DNA of 64,000 bases from Shewanella sp. MTB7 (GCF_027571385.1 NZ_CP085636.1:4822501-4886500), one strand, 5' to 3'. Counted from the first letter of the stretch, positions 38,898 to 48,285 are shown. Notes: a model not told the origin generated them from the letters alone. Numbers and translations are program-made.

Positions 38898-39836
38898 ATG
38901 AGCCTGTTACGTAACGTTTTAATGCTGATCACATGCACCATGACTCTCAATAGTTTTTCACTTTCAGCAGAAAATAAGCAGCCATATCTATATATTCTTG
39001 GGGTAGCACAAGATGCGGGTTACCCGCAGACTGGCTGTTATGCCGAGCACTGCATGTCGGGCTGGAATGATCCTCAGCTTAGACGTGGTGCGGTCTCTCT
39101 TGGACTTATCGATCCAGCAGCCCATAAAAAATATATGTTCGAAGCCACGCCTAATTTTCCTGAACAGCTGTTTGAGCTAGAGAAGGAAGCACCTAATGAG
39201 CAGTTTGAGTTTTCGGGATTATTTATTACCCATGCCCATATTGGTCACTATTCAGGGTTGATGTTCTTAGGTCATGAGGCGATGGGGGCAACTGGTGTCC
39301 CGGTTTACGCTATGCCTAAAATGAGTCAGTTTTTAAAAAGTAATGGCCCTTGGAGCCAATTAGTCAGTCATAATAATATTACGCTGCGCCCTCTTAAAAA
39401 CAATAAAGTGCAAGTGTTAGATGGAATTAGAATCACTCCTTTCTTAGTACCTCATCGCGATGAATATTCTGAAACCGTAGGATATCGTATTGAGGGACCC
39501 AACAGATCTGCACTGTTTATTCCCGACATAGATAAATGGTCAAAGTGGAAGGTAAATATTGCTGATTTAATCCGCACAGTTGATTATGCTCTTATTGACG
39601 CAACCTTTTTTGCTAATGGAGAACTTGGCAATCGAGATATGTCTAAAGTGCCTCATCCCTTTGTTTCAGAGAGTATGGAACTATTTAACGATTTTTCGCC
39701 GCAACAGAAAAAGAAAGTATGGTTTATTCACTTCAACCACACCAACCCTTTACTTAACCCCGATAGTAAAGAAAGCCAGTACGTTAACTCTCAGGGCTTT
39801 AATATTGCTAAAGAAGGGATACGCCTAGTGCTTTAA
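38898..39836 (+). CDS. exported PqqB-like metallo-beta-lactamase-fold protein
   Basis: From the ATG at 38898 (GGAG 8 bp upstream) the product is 312 aa with a signal peptide (cleavage after LSA near residue 24). It resembles PqqB: AGYPQTGC near the start, then THAHIGHYSG near residue 117 (HxHxGH in place of HxHxDH), PDIDKW near 210, and HFNHTNP near 280, the usual histidine endings. PqqB itself is cytoplasmic and part of a pqq operon; here there is no pqq cluster and the protein is exported, so its substrate is unknown. It probably hydrolyses a periplasmic ester or amide. Confidence 0.8.
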   Translation: MSLLRNVLMLITCTMTLNSFSLSAENKQPYLYILGVAQDAGYPQTGCYAEHCMSGWNDPQLRRGAVSLGLIDPAAHKKYMFEATPNFPEQLFELEKEAPNEQFEFSGLFITHAHIGHYSGLMFLGHEAMGATGVPVYAMPKMSQFLKSNGPWSQLVSHNNITLRPLKNNKVQVLDGIRITPFLVPHRDEYSETVGYRIEGPNRSALFIPDIDKWSKWKVNIADLIRTVDYALIDATFFANGELGNRDMSKVPHPFVSESMELFNDFSPQQKKKVWFIHFNHTNPLLNPDSKESQYVNSQGFNIAKEGIRLVL

Positions 39837-39916
39837 TCAGCACTAAGCTAACGATAACATCACTTTTCAAACTCGCAAAGCTGATAGTGAGTGATTATTT
39901 ACTATCGCGCAAATCG

Positions 39917-41293
39917 TTAAACCACCGAATAAGCACTTTGACTGAGTGTTTGTATAGTGGTTTCAACCTCATACAAACTTTTGATAAAGTGAGCCATATT
40001 CTGCGCAGCGCCGATGCTGATACGAATATGGTTATCGTGATTATCGAAGTCATCGCCATTTCGCACCATGATCCCTTTTGCCGCCAGAGCAGTGACCACG
40101 TGATGAGCTTTTAAAGGTGGAGTGAGTTTTAACCAACCGTTAAGTCCGCGCCAGCGGTGTTGTAAACCTAAGCGATCACACATGGCTACAGCTAAGGCTT
40201 GCCGCTCACGGATGAGCTGTGCTCTATCGCCGTTAAGGGCGAGGGTATTAATCAAGCGAGCGGCTATCTCCATATTCAACGGTGACACCATCCAACATTG
40301 ACCGTGCAGTGCCAACTTAACTGGAGCCAGTAATGGCTCTGGTAACAAAATAAAACCTTGGCGTAAGCCACCGGAAAATATTTTAGACAAGCTGGCAAGA
40401 TAGATAACTCTCGATTGTGCCTGAGCTGAATGCTCTTGGGCCTGTTGCCATAACGGCAGGTGCCACTCTTCGGGTAAACAATAGTTAACGTCATCTTCGA
40501 GAATATAAAAATCATGCTCTATGGCCATAGACAGTAAAGTTTGCCGCTGGGCCATGCTGTACTGAATACAAGTAGGGTTTTGATTATTCAACGTAAGATA
40601 GAGTAATTTGGGCTGATGCTGTTCAACCAAAATTGTTAATGCCTCCAAATCTAAGCCTGAGTCAGTCAGTGGCATGGACATTGATTTAAGCCCAAGCTGA
40701 TTAGCTGCGACTCTAATTCCCGGGTAACAATTCTCCTCATACATCAACAGGTCTGTCTTATCGAGCAGGCCATTCAATACACAGAAGAGTCCTTGCTGTG
40801 CACCGTGACAGAAGATCACTTGTTTAGCTTGCTGCTCAATGCCACGGGCTAAAAGCCAGCGATGAAACGCCTGTTGTTGATGAGGCAGTGGATCGGCCTG
40901 ATAACCCATGATCTGATTTAACGTGTGTGGATCTTTAGCAATGGCTGAGAGCACATCACTGAGCGCGGTAGTTTGGTTCGTCAGCGGAGGCTGACAGGTA
41001 GCAAAATTGACTTTACCATCTTGCTCAGACTGAGACTGCAATAGGACTTGAGCCTTGACATAGGTGCCATCACCGATCCGCGCCTCAACATAACCTCTCT
41101 GCTCAGCCAGTGCATAGGCACGTGTAATTGTACCTATTGTCACGCCAATTGTATCAGCTAGACGCCTCTGGGGAGGAAGCTTGCTGTTTGCAGCTAACTC
41201 ACCCGACTGAATCGCTTGTTCTATCGCTGCAACAACCCGTTGATATTTGGGTCCGGTAAAGTCATTGAGATCTAAATGCCAGATTGTACCCAT
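39917..41293 (-). CDS. MocR/PdxR-type transcription regulator (GntR HTH + aminotransferase domain)
   Basis: From the ATG at 41293 the product is 458 aa. The GntR-type winged helix (about 15-80, with KLPPQRRLADTIGVTIGTITRAY) precedes a fold-type I aminotransferase-like domain. Its PLP-lysine region reads ASLSKIFSGGLRQGF near residue 313. MocR proteins sense PLP or amino compounds and usually control a divergent gene. Here the divergent operon is LysE-PhzF, separated by 123 bp that include a perfect 16-bp palindrome. A GTG at 41338 is an alternative start. Confidence 0.92.
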   Translation of the reverse strand: MGTIWHLDLNDFTGPKYQRVVAAIEQAIQSGELAANSKLPPQRRLADTIGVTIGTITRAYALAEQRGYVEARIGDGTYVKAQVLLQSQSEQDGKVNFATCQPPLTNQTTALSDVLSAIAKDPHTLNQIMGYQADPLPHQQQAFHRWLLARGIEQQAKQVIFCHGAQQGLFCVLNGLLDKTDLLMYEENCYPGIRVAANQLGLKSMSMPLTDSGLDLEALTILVEQHQPKLLYLTLNNQNPTCIQYSMAQRQTLLSMAIEHDFYILEDDVNYCLPEEWHLPLWQQAQEHSAQAQSRVIYLASLSKIFSGGLRQGFILLPEPLLAPVKLALHGQCWMVSPLNMEIAARLINTLALNGDRAQLIRERQALAVAMCDRLGLQHRWRGLNGWLKLTPPLKAHHVVTALAAKGIMVRNGDDFDNHDNHIRISIGAAQNMAHFIKSLYEVETTIQTLSQSAYSVV

Positions 41294-41360
41294 AACAATA
41301 AACTCATTGATCCATTTCACATAGTCGTTAACATGCACTTAAGCGGGCTTAATGTCAATC

Positions 41361-41376
41361 ATTGTATGCATACAAT
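41361..41376. promoter_or_regulatory. perfect palindrome, candidate MocR/GntR operator
   Basis: ATTGTATGCATACAAT is a perfect 16-bp palindrome in the middle of the divergent gap between the MocR regulator and the LysE gene. GntR-family dimers bind such dyads and the position allows control of both promoters. Inference from position and symmetry. Confidence 0.6.
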
Positions 41377-41416
41377 TATTGAGCCGATATATTCAATGTT
41401 ATCAAATGGAGAGATT

Positions 41417-42025
41417 ATGCAGGAGACACTATGGACCTTGATGCTATCAGCAGCATTTTTTTGTGCCACTATGACAATGACGCCAGGGCCAAATAACATT
41501 TTATTGACTCAATCGGGTGCCAATTATGGGGTTAAGCGAACCTTACCCCATCTTTTGGGGATCAGAGCGGGACAAACTAGTCTGCACATCGCCATACTGT
41601 TAGGCCTAGGCAGCTTATTCGAGAGCTGGCCTATGTTGCATCAAGTGCTTAAAGTCGCTTCTATCGGTTACTTAATCTATTTAGCTTACCGTATTTCAAC
41701 CTCTTCAGTGAACGATCCGACTTGCGCAAAGGAGAGCAAACCGATGACCTTTAAAGAGGCGGCCTTGTTTCAGCTCATCAACCCTAAATCCTGGATGGCC
41801 ACCATCACTCTCTGTAGTGCCTTCACTGTTACCGGTGATGCTTATTGGCTGAGCGGTATATTGGGGGTGCTAGTGTATAACCTGGTGGGATTTCCAGCAT
41901 CGTTTACTTGGGTGTTTCTTGGGGCGGCGATTCGTGAACAGTTAAATTCAGCCAAGCGACGCAGTCACTTTAATTGGACAATGGGATTTTTATTATTGTT
42001 AACGATACCTTTAATCATTAAATAG
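41417..42025 (+). CDS. LysE/RhtB-family amino acid exporter
   Basis: From the ATG at 41417 (GGAGAG 4-9 bp upstream) the product is 202 aa, the usual size for the LysE family, with about 6 membrane helices. The family signature TMTPGPNNILLTQSGANYG is near residue 18. Exporters of this family expel amino acids such as threonine, homoserine or lysine. It is the first gene of a two-gene operon with phzF and is divergent from the MocR regulator. The substrate is not determined. Confidence 0.9.
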   Translation: MQETLWTLMLSAAFFCATMTMTPGPNNILLTQSGANYGVKRTLPHLLGIRAGQTSLHIAILLGLGSLFESWPMLHQVLKVASIGYLIYLAYRISTSSVNDPTCAKESKPMTFKEAALFQLINPKSWMATITLCSAFTVTGDAYWLSGILGVLVYNLVGFPASFTWVFLGAAIREQLNSAKRRSHFNWTMGFLLLLTIPLIIK

Positions 42026-42054
42026 CCAAAACTAAATACTACTAAGGAGTGGAG

Positions 42055-42858
42055 ATGGATTTAAAAATACATATTATTGATGCTTTTACCGATGTGAGAT
42101 TTAAAGGTAATTCAGCGGCGGTGATCATTACCCACTCTTGGCTATCTGATGAGCTGATGCAGTCGATTGCTATCGAGAATAATCTGTCGGAAACGGCTTT
42201 TTTGAAACAACTGACTCTAAAACAGTATCAGATAAGGTGGTTCTCTCCGCTCACTGAGATTGATTTTTGCGGCCATGCCACGCTTGCTGCCTCTTTTGTG
42301 ATTTTTAAGGAGTATCAAGAGATAAAGGAGATAAGTTTTAGTGCGAAGGCCGTAGGCGAATTGACCGTTACCCAAGGCCTTGATGGTTATATTGAGATGT
42401 GTTTTCCCAATCTAGCCCCAAAAGTAGTAGCAGATGCCCCCCGAGCTTTGCTCGATGGATTATCGATTGAACCTGTAGAAGTACTGCTCAATCAGCAAGC
42501 CTATATTGTGGTTTATCAAGATGAGGCTGACGTGCTTGGTGTAGAGAAGAATGATGAGTTACTAAAACGGTTAGCCCCTTTCGACGTTGTGGTTACGGCT
42601 AGCACTGAGACTGGAAAACAAAAATATGATTTCGTCTCCCGTTATTTCTGGCCAGCTAATGGCGGCGGAGAAGATCCAGTCACTGGCTCAATTCATGCGG
42701 GATTAGCTCCTTACTGGTCACGAAAGCTAGCTAAAGGTGAATTAATTGCCTATCAAGCTTCAAAGCGAGGAGGCTTACTCTTATGTCGCGTCGAAGCTGA
42801 CAAGGTCTATATCTCGGGCAAAGCTATTCAATATTTAGAGGGTGTTATTCATTTATAG
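42055..42858 (+). CDS. PhzF-family isomerase/epimerase-like protein
   Basis: From the ATG at 42055 (AGGAG 5 bp upstream) the product is 267 aa. The PhzF fold motifs are visible: IDAFTDVRFKGNSAAVI at the start, NLSETAFL near residue 42 with the conserved glutamate of the family active site, CGHATLA near 73 and DPVTGSIHAGLAPYW near 208. Characterised members include the phenazine enzyme PhzF and diaminopimelate-epimerase-like proteins. No other phenazine genes are present. It lies 29 bp after the LysE gene, so both likely act on the same amino-acid-like compound. Confidence 0.88.
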   Translation: MDLKIHIIDAFTDVRFKGNSAAVIITHSWLSDELMQSIAIENNLSETAFLKQLTLKQYQIRWFSPLTEIDFCGHATLAASFVIFKEYQEIKEISFSAKAVGELTVTQGLDGYIEMCFPNLAPKVVADAPRALLDGLSIEPVEVLLNQQAYIVVYQDEADVLGVEKNDELLKRLAPFDVVVTASTETGKQKYDFVSRYFWPANGGGEDPVTGSIHAGLAPYWSRKLAKGELIAYQASKRGGLLLCRVEADKVYISGKAIQYLEGVIHL

Positions 42859-42893
42859 CACTAAATATTTATAGCACTGTCCATTTATAGCAT
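42851..42893 (+). repeat. three imperfect 16-bp tandem repeats at the phzF stop
   Basis: ATTTATAGCA occurs at 42851, 42867 and 42883, exactly 16 bp apart. The first copy contains the phzF stop codon (TAG). This suggests duplication of the stop region, of no evident function. Confidence 0.8.
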
Positions 42894-42914
42894 TGGGCAT
42901 TATCAGAGCTGTAT

Positions 42915-42956
42915 AAAATAAGCGGCCAGAGGTATTCACTTCTGGCCGCTTATTTT
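42915..42956. terminator. bidirectional intrinsic terminator
   Basis: A perfect 16-bp stem (AAAATAAGCGGCCAGA and its complement) with a 10-nt loop lies between the convergent phzF and recJ genes. Confidence 0.93.
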
Positions 42957-43001
42957 GATTATTAACGATAAACATAGTGAGCATAGTTAATGCTCACCTA
43001 A

Positions 43002-44726
43002 TTATATGGGCTCTATCTGATCGACCATCAACTGCAACGTTTGATTACCTCTGAACTCATTCACATCGAGTTTATACACCACTCTAGCATGCTGAATGGT
43101 GGCATCTGGCCAGGTTTTCATATCGACATTAAAGGCAATAGCATCAAGCATCAGTTGACCACAACTTGTTTCCAAAACAAGTTTAAGGTGCTTCTCACCG
43201 ACAATTCGCTGCTGAACCACTTTAAAATAACCATCAAACAGAGGTTCTGAAAACTCCTGTCCCCAAGGGCCAGCATTTCGCAGCTCCCATGCCATAGGCA
43301 AGGTCATCTCATCGGGAGTGAGCTCACCGTCAGTCACCATCACTCCAGTTAACTGTTCTGGTTTTAACAGCTCTCTTACTGCTTCATCGTAGGCTTGCTC
43401 AAACTTGAAAAAGTCTTTCTCAAGCAACGATAGGCCAGCGGCCATAGCATGACCACCAAACTTAAGGATCATACCGGGATGCCTGCTATTGATAAGCTCC
43501 AGCAGATCCCGCATATGTAAGCCTTTAATCGAACGGGCTGAACCTTTTATCTCCCCATTTCCAGCATCGGCAAAAGCGATAACGGGTCGATGATATCGGT
43601 CTTTAATCCGCGAGGCTAATATCCCGATCACCCCTTGATGCCAATCCTCCTTAAACAGGGCGATGCCCCATGGAAGCTGATCTTCATTAAGTTCTAACTT
43701 CTCCAGACTTTTTAACGCTTCCTGCTGCATATCAGCTTCGAGATCGCGCCTTTCAGCATTGAGACCATCAAGCTCTGATGCCATACGTCTTGCCGTCATC
43801 ATGTCATCACAGAGCAAAGTTTCGACCCCGAGCGCCATCTCATCGAGTCGACCTGCTGCATTTAGCCTTGGCCCGACCGCGAAACCAAAATCAGAAGCGA
43901 CAATCCGTGCAGGATTACGTTTAGCCACTTCTAACAGTGCGGTGATCCCTGGGCGACAACGTCCAGCGCGCACACGTTGTAACCCCGCTTCAACCAAAAT
44001 CCGGTTATTACCATCGAGTGCGACCACATCCGCCACCGTGCCTAATGCCACAATATCCAGTAACTGGCCCAAATTAGGCTCAGCGATGCCCTGCTCTCGA
44101 TACCAGTTACGGGTTCTCAGTTCCGTTCTCAATGCCGACATCAAGTAGAAGGCAACGCCAACACCAGCAATCGATTTACTGGCAAAGCTGCAATCATTCT
44201 GATTCGGATTCACAATAGCATCAGCGTCAGGAATGGTTTTGCCCGGAAGGTGGTGATCAGTGATAACCACTTGCATGCCCATTGCTTTTGCTGCTGCGAC
44301 ACCCTCAATGGAGGAGATGCCATTATCGACGGTGATCAACAACTCGGCGCCCTTCTGGCCAGCAACCGCGACAATCTCAGGACTTAAACCATAACCAAAA
44401 TCGAACCGGTTAGGGATAAGATAATCCACCCGAGTCGCCCCCATCATCTTAAGCGCTAGCAAACACACACAAGTCGATGTTGCACCATCGGCATCGAAGT
44501 CGCCCATGATAAGAATTGAACGTTGATCGCGGATCCCGTCAGCGATGACCTCTGCCGCACGCGAGATCCCACGCATTGTATCTGGCCTGAGTAATCGTTT
44601 CAGAGTTAAGTCACAATCTAAGGCTGTACTACCGCGACTGGCGTAGATCTGTCTTAGCAGTGGTGAAAGTGTTGGCGGAAGGTGACTATCATCGACTTTA
44701 GCGCGGCGAACAATCTTATGGATCAC
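43002..44726 (-). CDS. recJ: single-stranded-DNA 5'-3' exonuclease RecJ
   Basis: The 574-aa product matches E. coli RecJ (577 aa), which resects 5' ends in recombination and mismatch repair. The DHH motif is in VVITDHHLPG near residue 160, the GDFDADGATST aspartates are near 76-80, and the DHHA1-type domain has GGHAMAAGLS near 424. In E. coli, prfB and lysS follow; here the next gene is the convergent phzF. The order xerD-dsbC-recJ is conserved. Confidence 0.97.
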   Translation of the reverse strand: MIHKIVRRAKVDDSHLPPTLSPLLRQIYASRGSTALDCDLTLKRLLRPDTMRGISRAAEVIADGIRDQRSILIMGDFDADGATSTCVCLLALKMMGATRVDYLIPNRFDFGYGLSPEIVAVAGQKGAELLITVDNGISSIEGVAAAKAMGMQVVITDHHLPGKTIPDADAIVNPNQNDCSFASKSIAGVGVAFYLMSALRTELRTRNWYREQGIAEPNLGQLLDIVALGTVADVVALDGNNRILVEAGLQRVRAGRCRPGITALLEVAKRNPARIVASDFGFAVGPRLNAAGRLDEMALGVETLLCDDMMTARRMASELDGLNAERRDLEADMQQEALKSLEKLELNEDQLPWGIALFKEDWHQGVIGILASRIKDRYHRPVIAFADAGNGEIKGSARSIKGLHMRDLLELINSRHPGMILKFGGHAMAAGLSLLEKDFFKFEQAYDEAVRELLKPEQLTGVMVTDGELTPDEMTLPMAWELRNAGPWGQEFSEPLFDGYFKVVQQRIVGEKHLKLVLETSCGQLMLDAIAFNVDMKTWPDATIQHARVVYKLDVNEFRGNQTLQLMVDQIEPI

Positions 44727-44818
44727 GTCATTACAGCCTTATTCAAAAAGGTATCTTGGGTATATACATACAAAAGCACAGCTTATCAAACGAGATAAGC
44801 GATGGCACATAAATTAAA

Positions 44819-44849
44819 ATAAAAAGCCAGTAGGGTGAGCTACTGGCTT
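44819..44849 (-). terminator. intrinsic terminator of dsbC
   Basis: On the minus strand a 10-bp stem (AAGCCAGTAG / CTACTGGCTT) with a 6-nt loop precedes a T-rich stretch. It lies 40 bp past the dsbC stop, so recJ is likely transcribed at least partly from its own promoter. Confidence 0.85.
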
Positions 44850-44888
44850 AAGGGATAGTTTGGGTTATTACCCTTGCTTCATTATCGA

Positions 44889-45617
44889 CTAGTTAGCCGA
44901 CTCCAACACTTTAAGTAATGCAGTAGGTGGTTGGTAACCTGGGATCATGCTGCCATCTTCAAGGACAATTGCCGGAGTGCCATTAACACCAAAGCTTTGA
45001 CCTAAATTGTACTGCTCTGCAATTTTCGCATCACACTTACTCAGTTTAAGGCTCTTGCCACCTTTTACATCAGTCATCGCTTGCAGTGGATCAGCTGCAC
45101 ACCATACTGATTCCATCTCATCAGCATTCGCTGAAGGCACACCACTACGTGGAAAAGCTAAATAACGAACGGTAATGCCTAGATCATTATATTCCTGCAT
45201 CTCGTTATGTAACTTACGGCAATAACCACATGTGGTATCAGTGAACACTGTCACCACATGTTTCTCATTTTTGGCCTTATAGACCAACATGTTTTCTTCA
45301 AGAGGTTTCATCATCTCAATACGCGGGCCAGCCATTGCTGCCTCTGTCAGGTTCTTCATTCCTTTGTCGAGATCATAAAGATTACCGTGAAACATCTTTG
45401 AACCATCTTGTGAAATATAAAGCACACCGCGGTCGGTCAAGGCTTCATATAATCCAGGAATTGGTGATTCTTGCAGCGAGTGAACTTTGACACTTAACAT
45501 TTCTGTTAGTTTTTCTTTTAACACTTCGCTGTTATCTATCGGTGTGTTGGGTGCTGCCATAGCTGATTGAGCGAACACTAGCGCTAAAAACAAAGAGCAT
45601 ACTCGGGTCAAAATCAT
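44889..45617 (-). CDS. dsbC: periplasmic disulfide isomerase DsbC
   Basis: This 242-aa protein has a signal peptide (cleavage after AMA near residue 21), an N-terminal dimerisation domain and a C-terminal thioredoxin domain. The active site CGYC is at residues 130-133 and the cis-proline segment GVNGTPAIVL near 208. DsbC reshuffles wrong disulfides in the periplasm and is kept reduced by DsbD. Located between xerD and recJ as in E. coli. Confidence 0.96.
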   Translation of the reverse strand: MILTRVCSLFLALVFAQSAMAAPNTPIDNSEVLKEKLTEMLSVKVHSLQESPIPGLYEALTDRGVLYISQDGSKMFHGNLYDLDKGMKNLTEAAMAGPRIEMMKPLEENMLVYKAKNEKHVVTVFTDTTCGYCRKLHNEMQEYNDLGITVRYLAFPRSGVPSANADEMESVWCAADPLQAMTDVKGGKSLKLSKCDAKIAEQYNLGQSFGVNGTPAIVLEDGSMIPGYQPPTALLKVLESAN

Positions 45618-45815
45618 GGGTTATCCTGTTCTTATTTATGTCAAACATAATCAATAAAGAGTGAACTAATGAGTCATAAGAGAGTAGACCCCGATTAGTA
45701 CTGAAAAGTTACAGTTTCAGTGAGATTAAAGCAAATATAAACTGTAAGTAGATCCATCAAATGCAGCCTAATGCACAAAAAGTTGTCAATTAGGTGAGAT
45801 TGGCATTAAGTAAAG

Positions 45816-46733
45816 TTATCCTCTGGGATGATGCTCACTGTGTAACTGACTAAGTCGAGCTTTGGCAACATGGGTATATATCTGGGTTGTCGACAGATCA
45901 CTATGGCCCAATAGCAGTTGCACCACTCGCAGATCGGCACCGTGATTGAGCAGATGTGTCGCAAAAGCATGCCTTAGAGTATGAGGCGACAAAGTGGTGC
46001 TAATCCCAGCTCTTAATGCATACAATTTAATTCGATGCCAGAAAGTCTGTCGAGTCATCATGTTTCCACGTCGAGAGGGAAACAACACATCACTCAATTT
46101 CTGCTTTAATAGCTCACCTCTGGCAGCAAACAGATAGTTCTCCACCTCATTAATGGCTAGCTCGCCTAAAGGGACCAGCCGCTCCTTGCCACCTTTACCA
46201 ACAACCCTAACGACACCTTGGCGCAAACTGATCTGCTCCATCGTTAAACTCACGAGCTCAGTGACTCGTAGACCTGTTGCGTATAATAACTCCAACATAG
46301 CCTTATCTCTAGACTCTATCGGATCATCAACATTGGGCTCACTGAGCAGACTGTCAACATCGGCTTCACTGAGAGAGTTTGGCAGTGAACGGGCAAGTTT
46401 TGGCGATTTCATCTGACTAATAGGGTCAATCTCAATCTTTTTCTGCACTAATAGGAAGCCATAAAATCGCCTTAGACTACTCATCAAGCGAGCACTACTT
46501 GTTCGAGCAAATCCAGCTTCTAAGCGAACATTGAGGTAAGTCCGTATCGTTGCTTGAGTCACCTCTAACAAAGTGATGTCTAATTTAATTAGGTATCGTT
46601 CAAAGTGACAAAGATCGGTTCGATAAGCACTTAAAGTGTTATTGCTTAACCCACGGCCAGACCATAAGTCATCGAGAAAATTGTCAATAATAGGGTTAGG
46701 TTGATACTGTGTAGAATCAGCTAATTCAGCCAA
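45816..46733 (-). CDS. xerD: tyrosine site-specific recombinase XerD
   Basis: The 305-aa product (E. coli XerD is 298 aa) resolves chromosome dimers at dif with XerC. The catalytic set is visible: arginine in YATGLRVTELVS, lysine in GKGGKERLVP, HTLRHAFATH, LGHSDLSTTQIYTHV with the nucleophile tyrosine. Core housekeeping location before dsbC and recJ, so not a phage or island integrase. Preceded by the brnQ terminator. Confidence 0.95.
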   Translation of the reverse strand: MAELADSTQYQPNPIIDNFLDDLWSGRGLSNNTLSAYRTDLCHFERYLIKLDITLLEVTQATIRTYLNVRLEAGFARTSSARLMSSLRRFYGFLLVQKKIEIDPISQMKSPKLARSLPNSLSEADVDSLLSEPNVDDPIESRDKAMLELLYATGLRVTELVSLTMEQISLRQGVVRVVGKGGKERLVPLGELAINEVENYLFAARGELLKQKLSDVLFPSRRGNMMTRQTFWHRIKLYALRAGISTTLSPHTLRHAFATHLLNHGADLRVVQLLLGHSDLSTTQIYTHVAKARLSQLHSEHHPRG

Positions 46734-46751
46734 GCTAATCTCTCCTTGAAA

Positions 46752-46785
46752 TAAAAAAGCGCGCTCTCATCGAGACCGCGCTTAG
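46752..46785 (-). terminator. intrinsic terminator of brnQ
   Basis: On the minus strand AAGCGCGGTCTC pairs with GAGAGCGCGCTT (one mismatch), followed by TTTT. It lies between brnQ and xerD. Confidence 0.85.
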
Positions 46786-46847
46786 TATTCTATGGTAAAC
46801 CCGCGACACTTAACAGTTTAGCAGGCCTCCATACCATATCTATTAAC

Positions 46848-48194
46848 CTATCCCAATACTGGCTCAGCTTTGCTTTTCTTGATAAGCAGACATGCCACAA
46901 TGGTCATCCCCGTCGGCAGCAACCAAGCCATTCCTTCGCTGTATAACGGCATAAAGTTGACCAAGCTCATATCCAAGCCAGCAGCTTTCAGACCGTCAAT
47001 CACACCAAACACAAGTGCAACACTCAACACGATACGGTGTGAGAACTCAGGCATTGCAAACTTGTCCGTTAGGAAAGTCACCGCAACTAGCGCAATCGCC
47101 ACTGGGTAGATGGTATACAACACAGGCACACTAATGCTAATGAGCTGCGATAAGCCAACATTGGCAACCGTGGCGCAAATAAGACTGATAATAATGACAA
47201 ATGCACGATAAGAGATGCTAGGTATAAGCTCATTAAAGAACTCAGAACAAGCCGTCACTAGACCGATAACCGTTGTTAAGCAAGCTAAAGTCACTACAGC
47301 GGCTAAAAGTACTTGACCAAACTCACCGAATTCATGATTCACATAGTTAGTTAAAATCACACCACCATTGTCAGCACCAGCAGCAACATCACCCGCAGTA
47401 GCGCCAAGATAAAAAAGTGAAATATAAACAAACGCTAAGCCTGCAGCCGCAATAAAGGCTGCTTGAATCAAATATCGAGTTTGATCTTGACTATCACTCA
47501 CCCCTTTACGACGCAAAATATCGATGATCAACATACCGAAAATAAGCGAAGCTAAAGTGTCCATGGTGTTGTAGCCTTCCAAAATACCTTTCGTTAAAGG
47601 ATTAGTTTGGTAATCGCCTACCGCCTGACCAACTTCAGCACCAGGCGTCATAAATACCGATGCTGCCAGCCCCATAAGTAGCAGTAACATAATAGGTGTT
47701 AACACTTTACCTACGCTATCGAGCAGTTTGCCCGGATAGAGCGACAGTAGCATAGAGCCACCGAAGAAAATTAAAGAATAGAGAAGCTGAGAAACATTAA
47801 GTGTAATACCCGCAATCATGAAGGTCACACTGCTATCGGTAAGAAAAGGTTTTAATCCCATCTCATAAGCAACAAGGCCAGCACGAGGTGCTGCAAAAGC
47901 AGGCCCTATAACGATATAGATAGCGACAGCAAATGCCGTAGCTGCCAATGGAGGTAACAAACCCATGATCTTCCCTTGCGCCTTAGCAACGGCAATAAGA
48001 GTGATCAAAGGTAGGGTAACCGCGGTGATTAAGAAGCCGGTCATGGCCAAGCCCATATTCTCACCGGATAAGAAACCAGCAAGCGGCGGAAAAATTAAAT
48101 TACCTGCACCGAGAAAAAAAGCGAAAGTCATAAAACCTAGGCCCAAGGTATCAGATATAGTCATTTGTTTATTTTGCACTTTTTGCCCCATCAT
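46848..48194 (-). CDS. brnQ: branched-chain amino acid:Na+/cation symporter BrnQ
   Basis: This 448-aa carrier has about 12 membrane helices and belongs to the BrnQ/LIVCS family that imports leucine, isoleucine and valine. The family start LGLGFMTFAFFLGAGNLIFPPLAG is near residue 16 and the GPAFAAPRAG segment near 98. The first two ATG codons lack a visible ribosome-binding site; an ATG at codon 11 (MTISDT) is possible. A 7-bp inverted repeat at 48264-48285 may regulate it. Confidence 0.93.
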   Translation of the reverse strand: MMGQKVQNKQMTISDTLGLGFMTFAFFLGAGNLIFPPLAGFLSGENMGLAMTGFLITAVTLPLITLIAVAKAQGKIMGLLPPLAATAFAVAIYIVIGPAFAAPRAGLVAYEMGLKPFLTDSSVTFMIAGITLNVSQLLYSLIFFGGSMLLSLYPGKLLDSVGKVLTPIMLLLLMGLAASVFMTPGAEVGQAVGDYQTNPLTKGILEGYNTMDTLASLIFGMLIIDILRRKGVSDSQDQTRYLIQAAFIAAAGLAFVYISLFYLGATAGDVAAGADNGGVILTNYVNHEFGEFGQVLLAAVVTLACLTTVIGLVTACSEFFNELIPSISYRAFVIIISLICATVANVGLSQLISISVPVLYTIYPVAIALVAVTFLTDKFAMPEFSHRIVLSVALVFGVIDGLKAAGLDMSLVNFMPLYSEGMAWLLPTGMTIVACLLIKKSKAEPVLG

Positions 48195-48263
48195 TATATT
48201 TTTTTATCGTTCTCAAGCCATCGCACCAATCACAGGTACCACTCATAAAGAGAGTTTGCATTG

Positions 48264-48285
48264 TGTGTAACGTATTATTTACACA
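48264..48285 (-). promoter_or_regulatory. inverted repeat in the brnQ promoter region
   Basis: TGTGTAA and TTACACA are separated by 8 bp about 70 bp upstream of the brnQ start. A promoter-like TTAACT...TAATAC on the minus strand overlaps it. It could be an operator; the regulator is unknown. Confidence 0.35.

Noticed and set aside
42055..42858. Phenazine biosynthesis locus
   Set aside because: Only a PhzF-family protein is present; no phzA, B, D, E or G genes. PhzF-fold proteins have many other roles.
45816..46733. Integrase of a mobile island
   Set aside because: Sequence length, motifs and neighbours (dsbC, recJ) identify the housekeeping XerD; there are no attachment repeats or phage genes nearby.
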